This document shows positions 35,201 through 47,200 of a stretch of 64,000 bases of DNA, one piece after another. Source of the stretch: Lutraria lutraria (Eukaryota; Mollusca; Bivalvia; Venerida; Mactridae); the NCBI GenBank assembly GCA_964023205.1, contig OZ026839.1, forward strand, positions 11,686,386 to 11,750,385, written 5' to 3'. Within the stretch, counting starts at the first letter, position 1, and each line of letters begins with the position of its first letter. Below the pieces are notes generated by a model that worked only from the letters and a program-made list of their open reading frames with translations, ran no database searches and was not told where the DNA came from. The translations under genes and the position numbers were made by a program.

Positions 35201-38200
35201 ATTGATTGATTGATTGATCAATTGATAGATGGTTATATAGATCGATTGATTGATTTACTGTTTGAATCTTGCTGACCTATTCACTTATTAATTGATGCTT
35301 TAATTGATTACATTTGATGATAAATTCATGCATTCTTACCATCAGTTAAATTTCAATTAATTGCAACTTCACTACTAAATGTAGATATAAAAACAAACTA
35401 AACCCAATCCTTCCACTATTCTTGTTGCTATGAATGTTTTAGCGAGATCATGTAATAAGTACTTATTTGTTATTTGATTTATTCTGTTAAACCTGTTCAA
35501 TTAGAATGCCAAGGAGCAAGAGATAGCATCTTGTGGTTTTGACACAGTTCAGTTCAGCCTCAATTCAAAGTTTTATTTGGTCCATTTTATCATTTTGTGT
35601 GTGTTGAGGATGAGCATATGACCAGTATTTATAGGTAGCCTTTAACGTAACTTTTGACTTCGGATTTGAAATGTTTACAGAATAATGCTGAGTTGGCTGT
35701 AAAGGATATGTTGAGAGAAATTGCCAGAAAAACTCAACTACGTACTGGAACCACTAAGCTCCATGCAGAAGACTTCCTGGATAGTGGCGCTGTTATAAAA
35801 CTCTCAGTTGATATAGATGCTATAGGGGTATTTGCATTTAAGTTCATAAAACTTTGGAATACCTGAACAAATTTTTATGCAATCCATACCTTTTGAAAAC
35901 TGGAACTTCCAATACTGAATTCCAACGGTCACATGAAGATTGTTGTACCCTTTCCATGTAAACTTACTTCCAAAGACTGAAACAGTAAAAGTCCTTTGTC
36001 ATTGTTAACACTAAGCATTGAGTGAAATCTTCGACATGCCTTACATTAAAAATAAGGTTCAGTCAAACCTGTGAGCAAAGGCCACCCTTGGGAAATACAT
36101 AAAGTAGCTTTTTTTGACAGGTGTCCTATATTCAGGGATCATTTTGTTTTGAATAAACAGCCATGGTTTTAAAAGAAAGGCCTTTATTCACAGGTGGCAA
36201 TTAACGCAGGTTTGACATGAAAAAGAAGTTATGAACATATGTATTATATACAGAGAAATTTATACTGCAATTAACAGTATTTTACGATGTAATGACAAGT
36301 AGATTATGTTTCATGAGTATGTTTATCATTCAGAGATGATTACTTTTATTCCTATATCAGTAACACATGCCCTGGACTTAAGCATTTTACAGTTGAATTA
36401 TACTGTAATCAAACTATTTTACAAAGTGTAATATTGGGGGGGGGGGGGGGGTAATGCTGTAAAAGTTATATGTCAAATTGATGTTATCATCATTTTAAGA
36501 ATTAACAAAACATCATTAAAAACATCAAAGAATTGAACTGTTCTCATTCACAGAAAACTTCCAAAATTTGAAGTAATCTTTACTTATTTTAAGTAATCTG
36601 TAACTTTCAAAGTTTTATATCTAAAGTTTGGTAAAATGCTTCAGTTAAATTCTCTGATGATTTAATTGCTGTAATGGTATTTATTCTTGATAAGGTAAAT
36701 TTTCCTGGTACAATTTTTTATCTTTTAATAGGGAACAGCTGTTTGTGATTTCACAGGCTCATCTTATGAAGTGTATGGAAATTTGAATGCACCAAGGGCA
36801 GTAACTCTGTCAGCCTTAATTTACTGTTTGAGATGTATGGTTGGTCATGATGTCCCTTTGAATCAGGTATTTATTTTGGTTAAACGCTGTTTTGTCAATA
36901 ATTGTTCGGCTATATAATGCAGCCAGTTTATTTAAGGGTCACCCAAGGGGTCACGGTGATTTTCGGATTTCTGATTCAGTATTTCTGGATTTTATTATAA
37001 TGAATATAATAATATTTAATAACACAAAATATTTACGTATTCCAGAGTATATATTATACTGACGAAGTAAATTACGAAACGTGTAGCAACTTTACTTGAG
37101 TTATGTTTTCTTTTTTACCATATATATTACATTTCCCATTGCATTAAATTTAGTATTTTTATTGTAATACTGTCAATTTTATCGTAATTCAGGGTTGTCT
37201 CAAACCAGTGAAGGTCGTCATTCCTAGAGGAAGTATTTTGGATCCAAGTGAGAATGCTGCAGTAGTTGGTGGCAATGTTCTTACGTCACAGAGAATCGTA
37301 GATGTCATCTTGAAAGCCTTCAGTGTTTGTGCTGCTTCCCAGGTAAACCTATCAAGAGGTCATGAACCCTGAGATGGTTGCTTAGTAACCTAATTTACAT
37401 TTTTTGTTTTTAATTATTTATAAAATGTTTTTGACGGCTAGTTAAATCTAGGCTTATGAACAAAATTTGTATAATCAGTTTTGGAAACCTTGTAAGTTTT
37501 TGTTGTGTAAAATTCTTACCAGGACCCTTTTTTCAAACCGAGTTTGAGGCCAGTCCCGGAACACAGCCTTTTTAAATTATGGGATTCATGTGTATTCCAA
37601 GAAATTTTCCCTTTTTTCCCTTTTTTTAATCAAATATTCTGGATCTATCAATTTGTATTTTCTATATATTTTGGTAATTCCTAATTCTGTTTATTTTTCT
37701 CTATCTAGGGCTGCATGAACAATATAACATTTGGTGATTTACAGTTTGGACATTATGAGACTGTGGCTGGTGGAGCAGGGGCTGTAAGTTTTATTAAAAA
37801 TTATAAAATATTAAAAATACTAAATATCTTTATGAAGCACTTGACTTAAGTCAATGCTAACTGCTGCTGCATTAAGTGGTATGCTTTGAAATCTATTCAT
37901 GTTTTCATTCTGAATTTTGTTGAAAAGAGTCTGTGCTAACCTTCCTAGTTTCTACATTAATTGCAGTCATATCTCAGTAAATAGACGCCTGTAAATAAAA
38001 GTCACCATGTGAACATTGACCTCTCTTAACTGAGATGTATTGATATAAAAGTTAGTAAGTATAGTCAAACCTGTCCATAAGGACCACATTTAGGAGGGAG
38101 CACAAAAATGATCTCTATTAATGTGGTCTTTATTTCAAGATTAAAATAAACTGGCGAGCATATACTGTAATACTTTGTATGGTGTTTGAAGTGGGCTAGT

Positions 38201-41200
38201 CTCGTACCACAAGTGGAATTCAACATAGATTTACTTGTAGTTGAAACTTTGATTTATTGATGGGTTATCACAGTTTGAGGGCTCAGCGCAACACTGTCGT
38301 AACTTGTTCTTATTTCAATATGAGTTACGACACTGTTGTGCTGAACCCTCAAATTATACTGCACTTGAACATTTTACCCTATCTTAAAGACCACCTTTTA
38401 GAAGAAGTAATACAAGTGGACTTTATTCCGAGGTTTAGTCAGAATAAACTGCTAATATTTGAACTAGAATTAGAATTACTGGCTTTTTACAGTCAGATAG
38501 TCACTATTATACATAGGAGATAAGTTTGACTGTACTAATTGTGATCATTAGAGTAAGGGACTCACATATCTAAGGTCGCATTTAGTGCATCCTTGACTGT
38601 TGTTGAAAATCTATTGTATCAATGACATGGCACTAAAATTTGCAGTTGCTTTTAACTGAATTAAGTTACAACATTCTCTGCCAAATATATGATGCATAAG
38701 CTATTTCATGTAAATCGACGAGATGTTATTGTTTTTCCTCCAGTATTTAAAAAACAACAACAGGAAGACATGCAGTTAAACCTCTGATAAAGGCCACCTT
38801 GTGAATAAAGGTCGTTCTTTTAAATATAGTCTTTGATAATTTAGAACACACTGACCTCTGAATGAAGGCCACTTGTCAATAAATGTCGTTCTTTTAAATA
38901 TGGTCTTTGATTATTTAGAACACACTGACCTCTGAATGAAGGCCACTTGTAAATAAAGGCCTTATGAAGTCTTTCCTATGGGTGGCCTTTGTTCACAGGT
39001 ATGGCTGTACTTAAATTGAAGTCTACTTAAACAATATTATACCTTATACGTGTACTTCAGTTCAACTGAAACTAGGACAATGAAAATAATAATTAGTGCA
39101 AAGTTTTCATGGCTCATGATATTGTGAAATTTAAAACTGAATGAAAGTTTTCCATTGTACGGCTAAATCTTTGCACATTATATTGTTTACAACTTACACA
39201 TCTTTGCCAATTTCCTTTTACTCAATTATTGTGGTTGATTGTTTGCCAGATATGTCTATTAAACACAATAATATTTATTAACCTAACTGCAATGTTACGT
39301 CGTTTTTATTAACCAGTCAATAAACGTCTGTGTTGTAATTCAATCAAATTTTCCCTATTCTTTGTGATATAGAGAGTAGCTTAAACAATAAATCAAAGTT
39401 CTTTGTACTCAGCTTTGTTACACTTAACTTAAAATCTGGCAAATTTTATATTTTTTTTCAAGAGGCTGTTGATTATAGTTTTCCTACTTTATATAATTGT
39501 CCAATTTGTGGTACTTACACCAAAATATGTATGAGAAAAGTTTCACAAGGTGCATGTTTTGTATTTATGACTTGATATGATATACATACAGTATAACCTC
39601 TGTAGAGCAACACCCTGTGGGAGCTGCAAATATTGACAGTTGTTTAGAGGTTGTTGCTCTACAGAGGTTAAATTTATAGTAAATATCAACATAGGGAAAT
39701 TTTGAAGGTTTTGTTATAAAGAAGTTGTTGCTCTACAGAGATTAAATTTATGGTAAATATCAGCTATGGGAAATTTTGAAGGTGTTGTTATAAAGAAGTT
39801 GTTGCTCTACAGAGGTTAAATTTATAGTAAATATCAGCTATGGGAAATTTTGAAGGTGTTGTTATAGAGAGGTTGTTGCTGTACAGAGGTTAAATTTATA
39901 GTTAATGTCAGCTATGGGAAATTTTGAAGGTGTTGTTATAGAGGTTATTGCTCTACAGAGGGCCGCTCTGGAGAGGTTGTTATAGAGAGGTTGTTGCTCT
40001 ACAGAGGGCTGCTCTGGGGAAGTTGTTATAGAGAGGTTGTTGCTCTACAGATGGCCACTCTGGAGAGGTTGTTGCTCTACAGAGGGCCGCTCTGGAGAGG
40101 TTGTACTGTACCAAGTTTGAAATAATGTTTCATTGTTTTCTTGTAATTATAACATAAAAATCCAAAATCATTAATTTTGTTCTCCCCACATATAGTTATG
40201 ACCAGTATTCTCTAGGTTTTGTTGATGTTAAGCATTGACATATTATTCATGTTATGGGTAAAAAAAGGGGCATGGTGTTACTAAAAAGGGGTCGGTTGCC
40301 TGCATTGGAGTATATATGTTAAGAGCCTCAAAATGATCTTAGCTCATGATGTGGATTTCGAAATGATTTAGTTAATCACATTGCTTACATGCTAATAATA
40401 AAATTGACATGGAATTTAAACTGTTGTTTCAATTGTTGTTTAATTCAGGGTCAGTTTCGAGCAGCATGATTATGCAGGACTTTTATTGGAAGTAGTGAGG
40501 CTAATGCTTATATGATTTGTTGTATATTTTAGGGCCCAAGTTTGGATAAAAAAAAGGGTTACATATTTTTATATGATGTATTTTAGGGGCACTTGGATAT
40601 CTGAATAGGGATTATACATGTACTCAAATGTGATACTCTGTTTATTTTAGGGGCCAGGCTGGGACGGAAGAAGTGGGGTCCACTCTCATATGACTAACAC
40701 AAGAATAACAGATCCAGAAATATTAGAAAGAAGGTAGGATTTGCCAGATTATCAAGTATTATATTGCGGTACTGTGGCACAGTTTCACAAACCTTTATTT
40801 TTTTACAATTCTCTGGGTCATATACAGTAGACTTCCATTAGCACAAACTTGCTGTGTTTGATGAAGTCAGTTTTGAGTTTTCCACATTTGGAACTGAAGA
40901 GTCAGTTCTAGTTTTCCAAGATGTTGGCAAGTTCCAGCCAAGCACAGTCCACTATACAAGTTCTTTGGTTTCCCTTTATTGAAATTCTAACATGCTCTTG
41001 GAAACATTTTACTTTGAAAGATGAATATGATTGTTTATTGAGATATTGGTAAACAAGTTTTAAATTTTCAAAATAAATTTCACCAATGGTACCAAGTTAA
41101 TCTCAGATTACTGTCACATCATTGGTTGATTTTAAGACTATGTTCTAAATCAGCCAATCAGAGAACAGAGATCCAAGGTGAGGCATGTATCAGTGCTTCA

Positions 41201-44200
41201 CACCGGGTGCTGATAAAGAAAAAGGAAAACTATTTGTAATAAGAGTAGGGATATAAATGCCTGGTTCTCCTGTTTCTTCTCTCCCCTCTCTCTGGGGCAG
41301 CTCTGAAATCACCATATATGTCAAATGGGCACTTAAACAACAGACCAACATAGACACTTACCTACATGTACCTACCTGTCCTAATAAATTGATTTTAGTC
41401 AACTAACCCTAAACATGCCTATTTTTTCACCAAGGTCCCAGATCCTAGTCATAGTAACACACAAATCTCATTAGGTTGATATGAAGCATTAACACTCTCT
41501 AGCAAAACCAGTAAATTGCTAAAATCTCATGTAAACTTACTCCATTTAGTTTCACTCCCTCATTGAAATTGACGTGAAATTGTTTGTGACTGATTTTAAT
41601 AATATTAATTAACAGGATATTATATAGAAAATTACCACATGTGTTTCTATTAGGATTAATTTGTTCTGTCTTGGAAGTCTGTAAACCCATTACAGATTAA
41701 GCTACATGAGTGAGACTTCATTTTTTTAACTAAGGCCAAGGAAAAAACAACCTTGTTTCAGATGTTAGTGGTCTCAGTTTGACAGAATCTTTCAGAACTG
41801 AGATTATATTTAAATCTGACTTTAAAACTTTTCTATCCGGATTAGTCTTGTGTTTATTGTTACATTTGGGTTGAAGATTGACCAATCACAGAGCTGCTTT
41901 CAGGTTATGACCTTGGTTGGTTTCTGGCTCAGTTATAAAATTGTTGAATTATAAGGCAGTATTTTTGAGAGTATACTTTGCTCATAACATTGACCAATGA
42001 CAGAGATTAAATTCTGAGAATGTTCTTGATTTGTTCCTGGGTCAGTCATAGAATTGCTCAATGCTGCTTTCTGCTTTCAAGTAATGATCATTATTAGTTC
42101 TTGGTTATCAATAATGACAAGACAGCTTTTTATGCACCTGCCATTCTAAGAATGGTGGAAGGGCATAATGTGCTTCCCCTGTCCGACCGTCCGTGAATCT
42201 ATCTGTCCTTTCAAATTTTGGTTTCCGAGCAATAACTCAAGAATTATTTCATGGATTGCTTTCATATTTTACATGAAGGTGTACAATAATAAAATACAGG
42301 TCAAGTTTCCATTAAAATCTAACATTTTCACAGGAGGTATGGCCCCTTTTTGACTTAGCATTCAGTGGGGGGAAGTATGATTTTGTTGAATGGTCTTATC
42401 TTGAAAATAATGAGTTATGAATGCATGTGGAACATTTACAGAGGAACGTATAATAATGGAAGTGTCAGATTGGTTGTTTGAAAATCTGTTCAAAATAACC
42501 AATGGTGAGGTTGGATTCCAAGGCTAGACAAACTGGTGCAACAAAACATGCCTTGATTGGTTAATTCTTATCTAATTCTCAAAATGGACCGATGAGATGA
42601 GACCACATACCATACCACTGCATAAAATTTAATACTGAAATTATATAAATTGTATTGACTTCAAACTTTGTTAAATCTAAATCCTTCACTATATCCAATG
42701 TAATTTCCTGAGGCTAAATGAAGTCACACAGACTGATAATGTGTCTGATGTTCTACTAAGATCTCCATTTTTCTTGGCCTAACCATTACAACTTCTGTAG
42801 AATCCATTAACGGGTGTAACGTGTTGGATGCAGTTTCGAATTAATATAACTTTTACTTTTAGTATAACGATGTTTACCATTCTCAGGGAAAGTTTGCATA
42901 ACATGCATTTTATAGTGTACAAAATATCATACCAGCAATTTTTTGTAGTTTTAGTGTCAAAGGTTCAGAGTTATGACTTTGAAGTCTCATAATTTGCCTG
43001 AATGTTTATTATTTAAATGTATATCATGATGGATTGCGTTTGTTTATCTATATACTCACATTGATACTGATAATCTCTGGGATAAATTAATATTTAATTA
43101 CAACATAATTAGATTTCCATCCCCTCTTTGCATTCCGGGGTCTTAATCATTTCCATTACATTATAATTACTGGAAGGTATATGACTTAATGAGATTTAGG
43201 CAATGGTGAACTTAATGTGGTTATGTGTCCCTTCCAGTGCTCTAATTTTTTGCAAGCTTGCCTTTATCATGAATTGTGCCTTTTTTCTCAATATAAGTAA
43301 AGAATGCAGTTATAGCGTCCTAGGATAACTGCTTATAATTGAGATCTTAAAGGATACAAACTTGTCTACTGTTGGATGATAGAGGATAAATTTGCATATC
43401 GAGGGCTCAGCGCAACACTGTCATAACTTGTTCTTATTTCAACATGAATTACGACACTGTTGCGCTGAACCCTCTATATTTACTAATCCTTAGACAACAG
43501 TTACTTCATGTTCTAGTCTTTGTTTTAGAATAACAGTAAAACCTGTGTTCGCGACCACCTCCAAATAAAGGTCACCTGTCGATAAAGGCCACCATTTGTA
43601 TTTCCCAAGGGTGGCCTTAGTTCACAGGTTTTACTGTATCATGACTCTCTCCTACAGAGCTCAGAATTTAATAATTAATTTTACAGACCAGTCTTGTATG
43701 ATATAAGCAGCCTTGCCATTGGTCAGTTTTAAGACTGTGCTAAGAATTAACCAATCAGAGACTAACTGACAGAACTCGTTGTCAAACTTTTCTTTAAAAT
43801 CTGAAATTGGATGAATTGCTTTCTTAAAAAAATATGTAAATTTGCATTATAACATACTAATATGTATTGTCAATTAACCAATGTTTAGAACTTCCCATCC
43901 CTTTCATTTAAAAAATGATTTATATTATCTTAGTTACATATTTTATTTTTACATTTTTGTGGGTGGGAAAACCATACTGTATGCTTGGCATGAAAATTCT
44001 GTTTCAGAGCATATAGGGGTGAATTCTATGCACTTCAGATGATTCCTGGTTGATTTTTAGGCAACATTTCAACTCTAAATATAATTTATCCACTAAAATA
44101 AGACTAAGCATGGATTTTTCCATTTTATTTGCCAGATTTTAGAGAGGGGTGTCAGCCATCTTTGCCCTTTCTAAACACTCCTTTGCATGAGTTATTTTAT

Positions 44201-47200
44201 GTACCACACAATGTTATGGGAAGGTTGATGAACCGTAGTTATAATGTATACAGATTTTTCAAACTTTTTTTTTGTTCAAAATCCTTTGAAGTAAAACAGG
44301 AATTACATAGAGCTTTGTAAAGAAGGCAGAAAGCTGGTTACAGTTGATGTTCTTTTTCTCCTACAATTATCTATGTATAATATTTTGTATGTCTGTAATA
44401 ATCAGATTGATACCATAGATAGTAACATGTATGACTACATTTGTTTCAATTTTACATACCGTATATATCCTAATAAATGTCCTTCAATAAATCTTCCACT
44501 GCTGGCGTAAGTAGCAGTCCTAAAATAGTTAAACTAATCATGTGATTAAAGTTATCTTAAAACACTTCACATCATTAAAAATCAATTAAATGGGGCCAAT
44601 TGTCTTGACATTTTGCTTTACTTAAAGTAGCATTTTCGTTTTTCTTTTTCACTCTCCCAACAACAGCCACCTCCCTGTTACAGCCATTATACTAGCAAAC
44701 CAGATTAACTCTTTTTTCACTCTTTCAACAATAGCCACCACTTTAAAACAGTCATTTTTGTCCTTCCCATTGGTGGCTGTTGTAGGGAGGTTGCACTGTG
44801 TATATAATGGAGTACCTGAGGTTACTAACAGCAGGTATACGGTATACATTACTCTTATCCTAGATCAGCAGGAGAGACGTAAGCATGGAGGATATATGCT
44901 GGATATAATATATGTCATAGTATATTAATGGTGATGACTGACAGGCTTTGTTTTAACTCTCTGATTCATAATTACAATCTTAGGTTATTGTAAATTAAAT
45001 AGGAGAATTGAACGCCCCCCACCACCTGCTTTATTGTGTAGGATTTTTTCCTGCAGTGCTATGACTTTTCCAGAGGTATTGAATTTACCCCCAAAGAACA
45101 TCAAATGTAAGCAAAGTATACTGAAATTACCCCAAAGAATATTAAATGAACACAAGTGTAGATAAAATTTAATCTTAACCGACATGTTATTCTGTACAGA
45201 AATGCATCAATTTTGTTATGAATGTAAAAATAATTTCGTAAGATTGTTTTTCAAGCAAACTAGTGCAGTTATTTAGTACCTAAGACTTCACAGATTTCCA
45301 GGTATTTGTTTGTGGATCCACTCTAATAAGTTTATCATTTAGCTCTCTGATCATAGAATTCAGAATACTTGAATATTTACCGAATGATTAGTTACTTACA
45401 ATTTGTTCTAATGTCTTGTCCAAGGGAATGTCTGCATTTCATTCAAAATTTGGACAAATATATATCACATGAATATGTGCCAAGAACCAATTACTAGTAT
45501 GGTGAAAATAAGTTACTTTTGTGTTGCTTGTGATAAAAAAAATGTATTGCATAAAATATGAATGATAACTGATACTTATACTTATTAATTTTATATGTCA
45601 GATGACATTTGTGTATTTTGGGGGTCATTTGACTTAAATATGAATCAGATGATAGAAAACGTGTTAGCTTTTGGACCCTTAAAGCCTTATTGTAGGTTTC
45701 CCTGAGGTCAGTATAAATAACTCATATAGTTCTGAGGCTCATTTTGTCAGATGTACATTACTTTTATATGCTTGCCAATACTTAGTAAGCCCCTAGTCTC
45801 TGACCAGAGTACATAATTATGTACTGTATGTAATGTCTCCAGAACAGCCCTCTTTTCAGCAACAGCATTTATTTTTCCTGCTGCATGATTTAACTACTAA
45901 TATAAGCTCTCTAGAGCAACTACAGCATTATTTTGCTACTCCAAAAGGGTGTTGCTTTTGAGAGGTTACACTGTATTTATATTAAAGAATCTTGTTCACC
46001 ATTTTGTACTTTCACCATTACAGATATCCTGTAGTTCTGAAAAGATTCCATTTAAATCCCGGGACTGGTGGGTGTGGCCAGTATGATGGTGGGGATGGTG
46101 TAATTAGAGAGTATCTGTGGAGGAAGTCATTAACTCTATCTGTTCTCACTGAACGGAGAGTCTTCAGCCCCTATGGACTTAATGGTTTGTATATAAGATT
46201 TTTACCTTAATAAAATCGAGAGCTCAGCGCAACACTGTCGTAACTTGTTCTTATTTCAATATGAGTTACGACAGTGTTGCGTTGAGCCCTCGTAATGTCA
46301 ACCGATGCTTCATAGCCAGTTGTTCTTGTTGTAAACAAGTGAGTGTAACCTGGCAATCCAAGTTCAAATCCGAGTTGCAGCTAGTCATACCCTGCTATGA
46401 AACATTTTAACAAAAATGTTGGTTTCCTATGTACATGTAGAAGTTGATGGCTTCTTGTGGAAGGGTAAGTTAGTACTGGCTAGAATACAGCCCTGGAAAA
46501 CTTGTATTGTGAACAACTGAAACATTGTTGAAAAAAGGCATTACTCCTGCTATAAATGAAACAAGTGAGTAGATATGTATGTCGAGGGTTAAGCGCAACA
46601 GTGTCGTAACTTGTTCATATTTCAATATGAGTTACGACACTGTTGCGCTGAACCTTCAATGTGTTGTTGATGAATAAGGTATGAAGTTTTGTGATTCATT
46701 TCTCATCAGATTTATAAGGTCTGAACTTATCTGTCTCCCTTTTTAGCTCACCTGATTGATGTCAATGAATGTCCGGCGTCCATCATCCATTCACAATTAG
46801 TGTGTTTACACTCTAGCATCCACAGCTCTTAACCAATCACAATCAAACTTAATATTTATGTATATGGCCACAATGTCTCGGCTATGTTTGATTATGGGCA
46901 AAATCGGACGAGGGCTTCAAGAGTTATGAGCCCCTGACCTAGAAAATTTGCTATATTTTAGCTTGTTTACACTCTAGCGCCTTCATTTATTCACTGATTC
47001 TTATCATATTTACAATGAATGTGTATGACCTTAAGGTCTTGGACAAGTTAAGTTATGGGTGAAATCAGACCACAATTTCAAGAGTTATGGGCCTTTGGCA
47101 TAGAAAATTTGCTACGTTTTAACTTTATGGTAATTATATCACTGTCATTGTTAGTTTTGATCATAATCTATGTAAAAACGGGTGGTGTCTTTGTTTTCAG

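Larger units (their letters stand above)
40734..46023 (+). other. OPLAH intron 30 (5.3 kb): contents
   Basis: No coding signal was found. Contents: a SINE 3' part at about 41160-41310 (block GGGATATAAATGCCTGG), several CATTGGTTGATTTTAAGA / AACCAATCAGAG inverted pairs (41120-41170, 43715-43765), and a dispersed fragment at about 42120-42360. Listed separately: a family-A copy at 43399, a family-B copy at 43531, a family-C copy at 44637 and a family-D copy at 45827. The remaining stretches show nothing recognisable. Confidence 0.7.
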
